Assembly: GCA_010356995.1 (NCBI GenBank)
Contig: ML996688.1
Coordinates: forward strand, 1,054,001 to 1,118,000
Length of the DNA stretch: 64,000 nucleotides
Direction of reading: 5' to 3'
Source: Trichodelitschia bisporula
Lineage: Eukaryota > Ascomycota > Dothideomycetes > Phaeotrichales > Phaeotrichaceae
Below the pieces are notes generated by a model. It saw only the letters and a program-made list of their open reading frames with translations. It ran no database searches and was not told where the DNA came from. The position numbers and the translations under genes were made by a program. Below, piece after piece: positions 1 to 18,030 of the stretch; the stretch's first letter is position 1, and every line of letters starts with the position of its first letter.

Positions 1-44
1 GAGTTTAGCCGAGAGTATAGATCTTCACGATACTGATATGACAG

Positions 45-267
45 GTATTCCCGCAATGACGAGCTCGGCACGGCGCTTGGCATCACGGTCGATTTCCAAT
101 CCGTCAAGGATAACACCTTCACGCTAAGAGATCGTGACACGACTAAGCAGGTCCGTGCCTCAGAGGACGAGGTCATTGCCGCTATTCAACGGTTATGTGA
201 TGGCAGCGAGACGTGGGCGGATGTGGCCAAGCGTCTCCCGGCTTTCGAGGGCCAGGAGGTTGATTGA
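45..267 (+). CDS. GRS1: Glycyl-tRNA synthetase, C-terminal exon (partial)
   Basis: This is the last exon of a class II glycyl-tRNA synthetase, the enzyme that charges tRNA-Gly with glycine in cytosol and mitochondria. The rest lies left of the window. The intron ends at an acag at 41-44, with a possible branch site tactgat just before it. The exon then reads YSRNDELGTALGITVDFQS, followed by RDRDTTKQVRA, the well conserved end of the anticodon-binding domain in eukaryotic GlyRS. The stop codon TGA is at 265-267. Identity rests on this short but characteristic stretch; the catalytic core is not visible. Confidence 0.85.
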
Positions 268-456
268 GGCTATACACCGGAATAAAGTGGTAGGATAGAT
301 TTACAAGGGATCAGATTTGTATCATAAAAGCAAATGCCACAGACGTCTCCTGAGTCTTGAAACCCCATGAAGCTATATCCTGCAACCGGTGCGGTCAGAT
401 ATTTGTGCCCCTCCAATTATCTTTTGTGCACAACGCTTAGCCACTCCAATAGCACT

Positions 457-1097
457 TTACTTCCCCAGATCTCCCATATCTCGCCCTACAGCCCCCTCAC
501 TCCCCACCCCAGGCGTGCCCTTCGCCTCAAACTCATCTTCATAACTCCGCAACTCAGCCTGATTGCGCTCAAACCGCTTCCGGTGTCTAACCAGCACCTC
601 ATGCGCCCGCATACGCTTATCCGCCTCCACCATACCGCCAAAAGTCATTGCTGAAAACTGCAGAAATCTAGAAGCGCGATCGGAATGTCAGTTCTTGGCA
701 CGCAAGCCAGGTATGATGTCACTGGTTCATAAATGAGAGGCGGGGTACCTCAGCAGCGTATAGTCATTGCGGCTGCGCGGTACTGGAATTGAAATGCTTA
801 CACTTTGAATTGCGGTGTTAGACCACGGTATATTGGACTGTAGGCATAGCCAACGCCGCCCGCGACAGCGGCGATGAGGCCCCACTGTTTTGGGAAAAGT
901 TAGCGCAGCGCGGGATTGAAGAATTGCACGGCGATAAGATTGGGGAAGACGGATTTGTGAGTACGGTAAAGGTTTGTTCGAAGGAAGAATTGGGTGTCGT
1001 GACCTACCGTTGCTGCGCCGGAAGCGGCGCCTCGTGCGGCTTCCCAGGAGGCTTCTTTGAGCTCGGGATCGTTGTCGAAGTCGACGATTCGGCGCAT
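457..1097 (-). CDS. Small conserved membrane protein, two predicted helices
   Basis: Three exons (1008-1097, 802-884, 457-667) give 127 aa. The start is the ATG before RRIVDFDNDPELK. The first intron uses gtaggt and an acag acceptor after a gctaac branch. The second runs from gtaagc to a ctag, and this acceptor is the one that keeps the frame. The protein begins with an acidic stretch and continues with a Gly/Ala-rich helix containing SPIYRGL (about residues 31-53). A second hydrophobic stretch (FLQFSAMTFGG) follows, then a very basic, charged helix (EADKRMRAHE onward). Two helices with a charged tail recall small mitochondrial inner-membrane proteins, but that is inference. I recall similar small hypothetical proteins in other filamentous fungi but cannot name the family. 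The function is unknown. Confidence 0.7.
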
Positions 1098-1532
1098 TGC
1101 AGTGATGGGTCGTTTGCGTGGGCGGGGAGGAAGGAACTGAAGGCAGTTTTTCGGTGGGTGTTCCGGTTGGACTGATGGTACGCCGGTGGACAAGTCAGTG
1201 AGAAATTCGGGTCATGGATGAGGGTTCGATAGCATGAGGCCAGGATGTTGGCGGCGAATCATATGAGGAAATGGCTCTGCGCTGGTTTACGATGGGGCAT
1301 CGCTTCGAACGACGAGGCGATAATAAGGCAGGTACGGGGGTAGCGAATGCTGAATCTCATGGCAATCATAGTATTTGAGTTTAATTCTTCTCATCACAAG
1401 ATTTGGGGTCTCCTCCATGGGAAAGTGAAGAGGTCTAAACTTGGTATCTATGCACAATGCAAACGAGCGCTGAAAGAACAGTTGACAAACTTCACCACAC
1501 AGCGTTCCCTTCAGGAGAAACAATCCTCAAGG
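1098..1532. other. Intergenic: promoter of the small membrane-protein gene and 3' flank of the PH-LRR gene
   Basis: Both flanking genes are on the minus strand. The stretch therefore holds the upstream region of the small membrane-protein gene and the downstream region of the PH-LRR gene. Short open frames here have no recognisable content. I see no RNA gene or repeat. Confidence 0.6.
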
Positions 1533-4500
1533 CTACCTTCCATACTTCTTGGCCTCCTTCATGGTAAGTGCATCAGAGCTAGCTTCGGGGTTCGATGTAT
1601 TCGTCTCCGGTCGAGAGAGTTTGATACTAGACGGACTCGACATTTCCGGAAGCCATGACGATTCAGCATCAAACTTCTGACCTCCGAGAATGCTCGCTCT
1701 TGGTGTTTCGGCAGATGGATCCAATTCATCGAGATTCCCATCCGAAGTGAGCGGGCTCTCCCAAGCTGTGTCTGGCGCGAGCCCCGAGTCTGGCGTCACC
1801 AATCCTTCGCTACTATTCTCGGACCAGTCAAGCGGAACCTCGAATCCTGCTGCAATCATCTTGTTACGCTCGAGATACCGACGCAGTCTACGGTTCTCTT
1901 CCTCCCAGTCTCCTGAGGAGACCTTCGACAGTGCGGCGAGCTGCTCCTCGGGAGTGCCGGATGAAGTTTTCTTGAGCTTTGGCAGCTTGTCCCGCTTGGT
2001 CATCCTCAAGGCGGGTCGCGTAATCCTAAGAGATTTCCTGCCCTTCCCGGAAGTCTGACGGCTTCTGTTTGGCGAAATTGGCGCTGGTCGATCCGTCTCC
2101 GTCTCCCTGCTACCTCCCATCTCCGATAGATTAAGGATGGCCGTGTTGTGGTACAGCCCGTTTAGGAGCTCGGAAAATGCAAGCTGATCTAGGGCATTGC
2201 CATCGCAACGCAAGTCGCGGAGCGTGGTGTTGAGGCGGAGAACATCAGCAAGAACGGAAGCGCCTTCAGCACCGAGTTTCTGATGACGAATAACAAGTGT
2301 CTCCAAAGCGGTGTTCTCTTTCAGACCGCGCAGAGCTGGTATGAACTTGGGGCCAAAAGATGCACCTTCCAGTCGGGATTCGGCACCGGATAGGTCCAGG
2401 TAGGTAAGTGCTTTATTCTTCGCAAAGAGGCCTTCGACGGCAAGGGCAGTCTCATCCGATATCGGAGCAGAAAGTGAAGTTTCCGCCATGTCAAGGACCT
2501 GTACTCGAGAATTGTTGGAAAGAGAAATGAGAAGACTGCAGAAGTCCTCATCTTCAAGGTCGATCAACCTCATACTGAGTGAATTTGGCCCCATATCTTC
2601 GCCCAGCACGGAGGCAAGCTCTTCAAAGCCACTTTCAAGAGGATTGGCACTGATGTCCAAGTACAGTCCGTTTGCTGTTTGAACAGTCATGGAGTGTATG
2701 AGAGCCGCCGCTGAACTCCCATTGATGGTAGTTTCATCTAGCATCAGCAACCTCAGAGGATGAGATTGAGAACTATGAAGATATTGTGCGATTGAACGCA
2801 CTGTTGCTGCGTTGACTGTCGTATGACTGAGAATGAGCTCGTTCAGGCGCCAGTTCAGCAAAACTTCCAGAGAGATCAGTGGAGCAGGCGCCGGCTCGAC
2901 AGAGAGGTAAGAAAGGTTGACGCTGGCCAAGTTTCTGAAGCTGCTAAACTTTGGACCAATGGTGGCTGAAGGTGTGAAGAATGCGGACCCATTACGGGAT
3001 ATATTCAGCGCTTCCAGAGTGTTCTCCTGGCTCGCGAGTGCCGCCAGGAACTTGTTCAAGTTGCTGTCGTTTAAGTGGCATCCCGCAACCTCGAGAGCCT
3101 TCAAGTGTGTGCGTCGAGTAGCCGCGAAGTTGATGAGATATATAATGTCTCGGGCGGATAAGTGAATTCCGGATAGATTGATCCAAGGCAGCACGACGCA
3201 CTCGGTCGAGCATATCGGATACAGTGCCTCTAGAACCCCGCATCCTAAATCCTCGTAGTCCATCGCATCCTCCGGGATTTTGGCAATGGAGTTTGAGAAG
3301 TCGATCTTGCTCAGAATTCCATGATTTGAAGCTGCCAGTGCCCGGATTTCTTGTATCAGGAGACACGATGTCTTCATCTCTTCCTTTGAGAGACCAATAC
3401 GCGTTCCAAGCCGGGTACGGGTACATACATGTTCGTGACCGTAAGGATCGAAAAGACCGTTCAGTTTGTCTAATTCTACCCCACTGAAGGATATTGAGAC
3501 AAACGATGTGTAGCGAAGGGCTCGCATAACGGCAAGCAGCTCGAAGACGTTGTACGACGCTTCATCGGTACCCGGAGGCGGGAACAGTTGGAACCAAAGA
3601 TTATTTGCACTGTCTGATGAAGCAACGTACCGTATTCTCGATGGATCTTGGTCATATGCTATACAATACGCAATTACTGGGTCGAAAAAATGGTCATGAC
3701 CAGCCTCGACCGGCGAAGGCTCGTCCGACATGCGATCGAGTAAGGACCCAGGCCCTCGAAACGCAATGGCGGTATCCGGCCGTGTGGGATGAAGGCGCCT
3801 GAAGCCCCTATGCAGCTGACATGCCAGCTCTTCTGACATTGCCGACGCAAGCCGCAAAATTTTCGGAGGGTGGAGTGGAAGTCTCCGAGAGTTAGCAAGC
3901 GCTGGAATTAGGCAATAAAAACGAACCTGTGTGCCATTTCAAAGCCGTGGTCGGCTTCATTCAACCAGAGCGAGCTCACGGTTAGGATCCCAAACGACTC
4001 TCCTACGACCCCATCCGCAGCTCCCGCTTGATCCGGTTTGCTGAGGGAAATCAAGTGCACTTTGTAGAGACCGATCACAAGTATCTTGACCTCTTTACTT
4101 GGCTCATCTGCTGGTGTTTGGTCTGCAGGGTGCGCAGTGGCACGGCAGACCACCTTGAAAAGCCTCATGTCACTGTCTTCGGGACTGCTGTCGCCGCACT
4201 TCTCAAGATATGACCGGACGCAAAGTCGATTATGCAAGGAGATGGGCTCGCCGTCTCTCATAGCGGCAGGGTGTACGCATCTCTTCAGTACAAAGAGCCA
4301 CAGGTCGCGGTTGTCAGGATCATCGACGATGAGGAGCATGGAGGAGGGCTGGTTCGTGTGCTGGTTCAACCAAACCAGTTCAATCCCGAATCCAGGCTTG
4401 CCATCTTCAGGCGTATAGACAGAAACCACGTGCCGCAAGGGGATGACACTGCGATTGGTGCCTCTGTCATCTAAGATTTCCGTCGGCGAGTCTGGCGCTA

Positions 4501-5168
4501 CCGTGTCTCTAGAGGCATTCCTCATCAGGACGCCTCTGACGGCACTGGATGAACGGTCATGGTATGCAATTCTGCAAGAACTTAGGAAATGCCATAAAGC
4601 GTATGATGAATGCAATAAGGTAGGGAGTGGAGACGACGTACGATGGGAAATACAATTCCGCTTTGCGCCGGGTCTTGTATCTGAACAAGTGGTTTTCAGT
4701 GAGGACAAGATACTCTTTAGTCTTCCACAGGACGTGAGAGCCCGTGTGTACCTCCCCGTGATGCAAAATGGAATTCGATCCCTGTTCCAAGGCTGGCTCA
4801 GAGTCGACCGATGCTGTATCACTGAGTGTTGCGTATACAGGTGAAGAGATACCCAAGTCACTGAACCGTCTGGAACTCCATGAAGCAATCCGATTTCTCA
4901 TGTGACTTTCGCTATTGCGGCCGATACTTGCAGTGCTCTTCTTCTTGGTCCGCTGATCATTGAATCCAACTTCCGAAGAATTGGAGTATAGACTTATGCC
5001 AGAGGATGACCTGCTGTGAGCTCTTCCGACGGTTGGTCGATCATTGGATTTGCCGAAAATATCCGTCGCTGGAGCCACTGCCATCGACAGCCTAGAGAGC
5101 ATGTTGCGCCGGTTCGGGGCCGGGCTGCCAGGACCCCCTCCATGTCGGTCCATCGTCAATTCCTGCAA
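1533..5168 (-). CDS. PH domain and leucine-rich-repeat (RNI-like) protein
   Basis: Three exons (4642-5168, 3927-4571, 1533-3882) give 1173 aa. The introns are only 70 and 44 nt, and both joins keep phase. Residues 1-140 are Ser/Arg-rich and disordered. A PH-like beta-rich region follows from about residue 140 (HTGSHVLWKTKEYLVLTENHLFRYK) into the second exon. The long third exon holds repeated leucine-rich units such as LEALNISRN, LTYLDLSGA and LRDLRCDGN, typical of RNI-like LRRs. The last 180 residues are again Ser/Pro-rich. A PH domain before an LRR solenoid resembles the layout of CARMIL-type actin regulators, but I cannot show homology. A membrane- or cortex-bound scaffold is a reasonable guess only. 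It is head to head with PET127 across about 1 kb. Confidence 0.85.
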
Positions 5169-6205
5169 TCCGGTAGAATCTGAACCTTACTTGAGACTGC
5201 GGTCTGAGAAAAAATCCCCTACCATGAGGAAGCAAGACTTGAGACTTTTTCGGAGGCCCGGTATCTGGAGATGATGTGGTATGATAACAGGGTTGGTCTG
5301 AACAAGGATGTTCCGAACAACATGGATGCTACCGGAGAGAGTCCCGGCAAAGCAGGGAGAAGATGACGGAGGCGCGGAGAGCGCGGAGAAGCCAGCAGAG
5401 TCTCCAGCCCTCAGCTGTGCGTAAATCTATCACTCGGGCGTGATGATGTATTCCAAGCGCGGTCGGACGAGGTCGACGATCCGGGCAAGCGAAAAAAGCA
5501 ATCGTCGGTAGAAGAAAATTGAAGGCGGCCGCAATGGCCGAACCACATCAGAGTGGTGAATTTTGGTCGTGAATTTAGAAGCTGAAGGCGGCAAAGTGGC
5601 CGTCTATATCGGTGGGATGGAAATTCAAGAAACTTTGAGTTATCTTCAGTTGGCTGCAGGTTCAGCTGCAAGCCAATCTCAACCTGCCAGCTTTTTCAAT
5701 CTCATTGCACGAAATGCAAGGCGAGGGACGTCGTGGGGCGGTGTGGGATGAAGGTGATTGCTGCGGAACAGCACCTATTTGACTTTCGAAGGAGATAAAA
5801 CAAAAGATAAAAGAGACGCTAGGTGGTTCTGATGGTACGCGTCGTGAGACTGGAGCTATGTGCGGACGTGAGTTCCCTGACCGGGCAACCCATCGGCATT
5901 CCGCCTGGCATCTGCGCGGCCCGCACGACGGGCGGGGGGAGTTGACTCCGCCCTGCACCAACCAGCGGGTATGAGGTCATAGGTATATATGTGGCGCTAA
6001 CAGTCTTGGCGCAAACGAAAGCCCTCGCACGTCTGAGATGCATTTTCGGGCCGGAGGTTGTCCCGATGGCTTTGGAGTTTCAAGTCTTCAACACAGGAAA
6101 AAAAGTTGAGCCATCGAGACATTCATTCGTGTCATGCTCCCCTCCAAATCTTCGCTGCCTCAAATCCTCCTGTGCGACCTTTTCACCTACGCTCTTTCCT
6201 AACTC
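5169..6205. other. Intergenic: divergent promoter between the PH-LRR gene and PET127
   Basis: About 1 kb separates two genes that point away from each other, so it must carry both promoters and leaders. Open frames inside it on either strand lack recognisable motifs. I see no tRNA, repeat or mobile element. Confidence 0.6.
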
Positions 6206-9040
6206 ATGCTTCGAACACGCGTAGCCTCTCCCTACATCTGTCAGAAATGCCGATCGGCTCTGCGCGCGAGCCTACGCCAATGGCGACAATACACACCCGC
6301 TTCCTCTCTTGCGACAATTTTAACAGGCGATCATCGCCGGACGCGACTCTTGCGACAGCTCCCGTGGTTCAGTCCCGCACGCTTCATACATACAGGCGAT
6401 GGAACTGAGGAGACTTCAAGCCCACCGGTCGTGGCTAGCACCAATTCAGATTGTGTGAGGGTCTCCCCTGGAACTGACTACAAAAGCGCAATATCCAATT
6501 CTATGGCTGAAGATACAAGCCATGATCTCCAATCATCAGTATCCACTTTCAGTGAGGATGCGGTGGGTATCGGGCAGCATGAGGGCGGAGATGGTGAGGC
6601 ACCGAAGTCGGAAGGCACTCCGTTCAGTGAAGTTGCGACTTTCGTGAGCCTACAAGGCGCCCTGTCGTACATCCAACGTACTGTACCGCAAAATGGCAGT
6701 GCAGCCAACGGTATTAACGCTCAGGAAAGAATGGCCGAAGAAGGCAGCAAAGGGCTTGACGGCGGTGCAGGCCAAGCCGGCGACGCTTCGAAGATAATTA
6801 TCAGGAAGCACCGTAGCGCAAAAGATGTTACGTCTCAAGATCCGCTAGTGAGAGTTAAGCATCTTTCCAGCCGACGTGAGTGAAGTCCGTCAGTGTCGGT
6901 ATAGGCGCTGAAAATCATCCCAGAATTGCCCATTGCCCGTTTACCCATCCCCAAACTCGCTCACGGGCTAGACAGAGTTCTCTTCAAGTAGGCTATGCCC
7001 AGTAGTCGAAGCACTTTGCTAATGCTATAGCCCCGGCATCTATCGGCTCAAGGATCCTCGCTCAAAAGTCTACAACTTCGATCCGTATCTCGAGGAGCTC
7101 ATTCCGTTAAATGAGTTCGACTTCGGCGCACTCAGGGAGTTTGTGTCGCCCTCAAAGGACAAAAATCTGTCCAAAGTAGCCAAGCTATACAAGGGTTCCT
7201 ATGTTGGATCAACCTCCAGTACGGGAAGTGTTTTACAACATTTCCATTTCCTGTTATCTGGATGGCGTCCGCTCAACCTCAGCATGCTTTCTCGGGGATT
7301 CATGGACAAACCTCTATCTTCTTTCACCAGCTTTCAGAAGATCCCTACCTCCATTTTCCTCCGTCGAACAGGGAATCATTATGCGATCGACGTGGACAAA
7401 AAGTACGACACAGAAACATTCACGACACTCATTGGACACGCGATGGAGAGATTATTTACGATGCCAAAGGAAAGTTTCGAGAAATACCGAAAATCATCGG
7501 AACAAGGCGATGCTAGATTCGAGGAACTCAGAGGCGATGAGCCATATCGTTATACTCAGTACGATAAAGTCATCATTCGATCACAGCTGGACGCATATGA
7601 CCCTCGCCTTCCCGGATCTGGCGTCTTTGACATAAAAACCAGGGCCGTACTCCCTGCGCGTCTGCTGCCGGACGCCACTACTGCAAAAGACTACGAGTTG
7701 AGGTTTGCACTTGGAATGTGGCAATCCTATGAACGGGAGCTATATGACGCAGCACGAACGACTCTTTTGAAGTATTCTATTCAGGTCCGACATGGAGGAA
7801 TGGATGGCATTTTCATGGCCTACCATAACTTGAAACGTCTATTCGGCTTCCAGTACCTCTCCTTGCGAGACCTGGACATTATTGTTCACGGCCAGCCAGA
7901 TCGGTTTTTGGGTGACCAGGAACTACTGGCAAGCATGGCGCTCTTCCAAAAGGTCCTTGACCGTGTGACAGAACGTTTTCCTAACCAGGTATGGGTATTC
8001 CAGCTCGCGACTCTCCGCTTACACCGCAGTCCGTCCGGATTCACTTCGAAGCACGTGAAACAAGTGCCCCGAGAATGTATATCATTGCCGAGCCTGTTTC
8101 GGAAGAGTACATCGATGAGCAAAACGAGATCTTGGACATGCGAATAAAAGCTTTCAGACTGGCTTTGACTCCTGGACCGATGGACGAATCGTCCCCGGAC
8201 ACTCAAAAGGAACCTGAATGCACACCTTTGTGGCCAGGGTTAGAGGGCACTGAGGGGGTTCTTCCAGACAATCCGAAGAATAATGCATGGTCCAGTCTTC
8301 TTGCACTCTGGGTAGAAACCGACCTTGTCGCCTCAAACATATCTCGTTTTGTGGGTCAGGAAGACTCACTTGCAGCCATGAAGAGGCTGGATGCATCCCG
8401 GAAGGGCGAACTTCTGAATCGGATCAAGAGCATCTACGATGGCCTAAAAATGTTCCAAGCTCGTCTGCAAGGAGAGACTGCACAAGAGGGGCTTGAGGAG
8501 GGGATCAACTTCGTCCAACGTCTACTCCGCAAGGAGCTCAGAAGGATGAAGCTAATATTCCCGGAAAACGATCAGATGTCTGAATGGCTGGAAGAGCTTG
8601 ACGATGTTAGCCCCAAGGATGACAATCGAACTGTAAAGCAAGCACCGGAGATTCTCGCCATGACCTTGAGCATACAAAATCGTGTGGACGGAGAGCTTGT
8701 TGACCGGCCAGAAGGATTGTTTCCCGAAAACAATTGGGAGGTCCAATATGCATTAAAAGAAGAGAAGGGTCCCGAGAGAGCTTGGAATTTGTACGCGATG
8801 TGCCAAACCCGCAAATACCGGGCCTGGAAGAGTACTTTTGGGGCGTGGGATGAGGGTTTCATGGCTGGAATTAAGCGCGCCTGTGAATCCGGCCGACAAT
8901 GGAGGGCGGAGGAAGAAAGACTCACGAAAGGACAGCCCCCGAAAGTGTTCTATTCACTGAGTGCTGACGAGAGTCCATCTGCCCATGCCCCTCTACAGAG
9001 CCCAGGAAATTTACCTGAAGATCGGGGAGAAGTAAAATAA
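6206..9040 (+). CDS. PET127: Pet127 family mitochondrial RNA-processing protein
   Basis: Four exons (6206-6875, 6924-6987, 7031-7988, 8030-9040) give 900 aa. In yeast, Pet127 is a mitochondrial membrane-associated protein needed for 5' end processing and turnover of mitochondrial transcripts. The N-terminus is rich in Arg/Ser with few acids (MLRTRVASPYICQKCR), as expected of a mitochondrial targeting signal. The conserved core begins in the second exon (LPIPKLAHGLDRVLF, then GIYRLKDPRSKVYNFDPYL). It continues through YVGSTSSTGSVLQHFHFLLSGWRP, a YAIDVDKKYDT segment and an acidic segment that includes FDIKTRAVLPARL. The Asp/Glu/Lys spacing there fits the reported PD-(D/E)XK-like fold of the family. 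The last intron is only 41 nt. A frame without it stops early, so splicing is needed. Confidence 0.93.
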
Positions 9041-9581
9041 CCTTGGGCGTTTGCCTTATCGCTTATGTGACGGTCGATGTCTATACGAGTGCATGTGAAT
9101 TACTTTAGCTTGTGATGCGATGATAGTACTTCTATCAAGTGTGTATATCAGCCAAAAGGCTGGTTCTAGACTAGTTCTAGAGGTCGGAATGGAGCCAGGC
9201 AGGGAGTCCTGCAAGAGAACAGCTGGAATGAGCGGAGCGCTAATCATCACGAGCTACCCCGCACTCTGACAGGCATGGCCTATGTAGATGCATAGAAAGT
9301 GAATTCAGCCCACTGGTACAAGCGTCACCCTCAAGTCCCATGCACAAGTAGTGATATACCCCAATACTCATATCTTGGGACATAAGCCCGTCACGCTTGC
9401 TGTTTGCTGTCCTGTCGAATGGTGTAGCTGCTTGCGGCAGCAACCACTTCGAATACCCCAGACTCTAAGGCTAACCTTACGCAATTTCCCCGGCAGGCCA
9501 TCACTTATCGCACACCATTATCCGCAAGATCGCGAACCACCATCGATCCGCATCAACGAGAACCGTCGACGGCCAGTAAAC
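9041..9581. other. Intergenic: PET127 3' flank and promoter of the UBA-like gene
   Basis: The 541 bp between two plus-strand genes contains no recognisable coding segment, RNA gene or repeat. A palindromic ctagactagttctag-like stretch lies near 9167-9181, but I attach no function to it. Confidence 0.55.
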
Positions 9582-12001
9582 ATGGCCAGCTCTCCTTCGC
9601 AGGAGGCTATTCAAGGGTTCCAGGCAATCGCTCAGTGCGACGAGATCACTGCACAGCGCTTTCTGCAGGTGAGTCTTCCTGGCGGTTACGGAAGTTCCAC
9701 CTTTGCCCGAACATCGACTGACGACGCCGCGCCACTTCGCTACAGGGCACGAATAACGACCTCGAGACCGCCATCGGGCAATACTTTGACAACCCGGAAA
9801 GGTACAGCCAGCAGGACAGATACAATCAGGTAGGTGTTGGGGTCTGGTATCGAGCGGAGGGCCTAGGACTAAGTGGGGGGAAAACAGCAAAGCTACGCGG
9901 GCTATGACGAGACTGCCTTTTCTCAGGGTCGTTATGGCGATGACTTTCAAGGGGACAGTTTGCCTGGTACGTCTTAGTGGCATGCATAATTCTCTACGAA
10001 CGTTAGGCTAATGCCTTTTTCTGGTTCAGCGTTCCAGATTCACTCATCCGATGAGAACGGTCAACATTACGTGAACAGCACCGCGCCGACCCGTCCGCCC
10101 TCCCGTGCCAGCCAAAAAGATAACGCCATAACATCGCAGCAGGAGATTGGCGTAATCGAAGGATCGGAGGGGTACTTTGGCCCGGCGAAGCAAGCGTACT
10201 ATGATCCCTCTCAATGGACGCTGACAGTTGCCAACCCGAAGGTTCCTGATCCTGACCCACCAGGGCGTCTCCGAGCTGAGACCCAGCCTGCGTTCTTGAA
10301 GCCCCTTGCAAACAAAGATGCGCTTCCCAGCCTCCTTACGATTCTACACTCGATTCCTCTGGCGCGCAAGCATCTCTTGGCCTGTGGCGTGGTCCGTCCG
10401 GACTACGGTTTCAACGGGCAGTGGTGGAATGGAGAAGGCGCTATTGATCCACTGGAGGAAGAGACGGAAACGGAAGAAGTACTCGCGGAAACCCAGCGGC
10501 TGATGGCCTTCTTGACGAATACGACCCGGTCATACGGGAGCGCGCAAGCTCTCAGCAAGCTAAGTGGGCTCAAGGGTAATGCGTTCACAGTCGGTGAAGT
10601 GGAATCACTAGCAGATGACTTTCTTGCGTCTTGGAGCTATGCCGCAAAGCCTCACTCACCCGAACCGGAAGTTACTGAACGCCTATTTCGCACCGACATT
10701 GCGATGGAAGGGACCAGCAGGAAGGAAGTGTATTATGCATTCAACCTCAAGATTGGGATGACTGAGCAATCACTCTATGACGCAGTGGACCAGGCCATAT
10801 GGCGCGGCAATCTAGCAGGAGATACGGAAACGGACCACTACTTGAGCGAAGTGCCACACATACTGGTGATGCACATCGCACAACTGGACGCATCCCGCAC
10901 GGGCTTGGAGATCCCAATACCGCCTGTTTGGTACGCAGACCGGTATCTAAAGGAGAACCTTACTCTCACAAGATCAATGCGCAAAGACGGAGATGCGTAC
11001 AGGAATCAAGTCATAGCCATTGAATCGCGGATGGGAAGTTTGGAAATGTTCAAATACAAAAAGAACCGCATCACCCTCCCATCGAGCATCTTACTTGAAG
11101 GCGCCATTGAAGCTTTGGAGATGGGCGCCAAAACGGAAGCTACAGATGGTGACCAGAGCCTCCAGTGTACGGAGCTTATTGAGAAGCTGCGACGCGTCTC
11201 TGCGCAGATTGAGCAGAAACTACAAGGTTCGTCGCCAACTCCGAAGTGAAAATCTCTCGCTGACTTGCCAATAGCCCTCAATGAGGAAAGGAAGAAGACT
11301 GTAAAAAGGCTCGAAGAGGTGTGGAGCTTGTTCATGCAACCAGCTAAGATGCCGGATGAGCCGTCTCCCACGCATCGCTACAATTTGTGTGGCGTCTCGA
11401 TCGGTCACAACCTAACACATACCCTGTACCCCACACAGGCCGACCGAGCTGAAGCTAGTCCGGAGTGGTGGTACATAGAGTATCAGGATACTCGTGAATG
11501 TGTGATTAAGAAGGTTTGTTGCTCTCCAAGCCGTGCAAGCCTCATTCCTGCTACGGGTAACTGATCTCCAAAATAGCAAGTGACTGAAGCAGATGTACTG
11601 GATGCAGCGAGAAACAAGAGCAGAGAAGTCACGCTTGTGTATGCGACGGATGAAGCCGTCAGGGAGCAGGAGGTTCAGCTTCCTCGGCCACTTGCAGTAC
11701 GACTCCCCTGACCCTGGCAGCTCGTCGGTGCCCCTCACTAACACATTTTTAGATGTTTGTTGAGCGTGACAATGAGCACTTTGTACAAGAATGCGAGGAC
11801 TTCATTGCGCAAACTCAGCGTCGCGGCGCGGACGGCACTCATGAACCTCCTCCGTATACAGCAGAAGATGATGCTTGGGCAGGAGATTCAACCTCCACAA
11901 ATGCAGGTTGGGAGCAGTACTGGGAAACGGGGCGGAAACAAAGGACCATGCAAACTGACCAGCAGCTTGACACAGAAATGGAGGAGATCGAGCGTTCATA
12001 A
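9582..12001 (+). CDS. UBA-like ubiquitin-interaction protein, possibly an inactive USP relative
   Basis: Seven exons (9582-9668, 9746-9829, 9888-9966, 10030-11226, 11275-11513, 11577-11696, 11753-12001) give 684 aa, with all phases closing. Residues 10-45 (AIAQCDEITAQRFLQ, then GTNNDLETAIGQYFD) form a UBA-like three-helix domain of the kind that binds ubiquitin. The long central part (WYADRYL, a long helix ending in KLRRVSAQIEQKLQ, then HRYNLCGVS and EWWYIEY) looks like the fungal ubiquitin-interaction proteins annotated beside USP-type deubiquitinases. I could not find a clear Cys box or His box, so catalytic activity is not supported. A 45-nt segment near 11395-11440 has intron-like ends but is also open in frame, so the fifth exon might be split further. 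The cellular role is unknown; ubiquitin binding is inferred. Confidence 0.8.
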
Positions 12002-12763
12002 CAAGTAGGGTAGGCTGGATATGGCGTGATAGACGCACGCTTGTACGATTCCACGTGCAGGGCATTGATTGACCCGCCCCAAGGTTACGGCTAAGCTTTA
12101 GGGCGCATCTCGTGCGTTTTTACCCCAGATTCCGGGTCAGGTACAAGATGAGCCTCCTGTGCACGTGTGATAGTTCTAGTGGCGTGATGGATGTTTGATG
12201 CAGATCTACAAGTCTATTTTGGCAGATATATTTCCCCAGGATGCAATTCACGTGAGGGATAGCAGTTGAAGGCAGGATATGCACCCTTTTCTTTGGAGAT
12301 CCTGGTTCGATGCAGCCTACATTATTGCCGAATTGCAGCAGGCCAACGGAAAGGCCGGCAAGCTTCCGCAGGCGGAAGCCGCAAGCCTAGGGCAAAGGCC
12401 ATGCGAAAAAATCGTGGCCGCCCTGCATAGGCGACTTTGTGCGCAAGGGCGGTCATGACCTTTTCGTGTGGCCCTTGGGCGCTGCGGCGCATCCTTACCC
12501 TGTGACGAACGACGCGGGGACCTCCAGCTTCCGAGCAGTTCTCCGGCGCGGAACCGCTAGTCTTTAATCCCCCTCCGCCTCCCCCCCCGAAGATCGGACC
12601 TGCCGTCCCATGCATTTCGACTCGGCTTACTACTTGACCAATTCTCGTATCGCTTCGTAATCGTGCAACTGCGCTTTTCCCCTTGATATCTCGCGCTCTT
12701 CCCCTCCTCTGCCTGCTCGCCGAAAGTGTCTTCACGCGCGTGTCGAGCCGATTCTTCCTTTCA
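12002..12763. other. Intergenic: promoter and leader of the ABC transporter gene
   Basis: Several hundred bases upstream of the ABC transporter start are pyrimidine-rich near the gene, as usual for fungal leaders. The open frame on the opposite strand (12322-12861) has biased, motif-free content and overlaps the transporter's first exon. I see no RNA gene. Confidence 0.55.
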
Positions 12764-18030
<5,267 letters not shown>

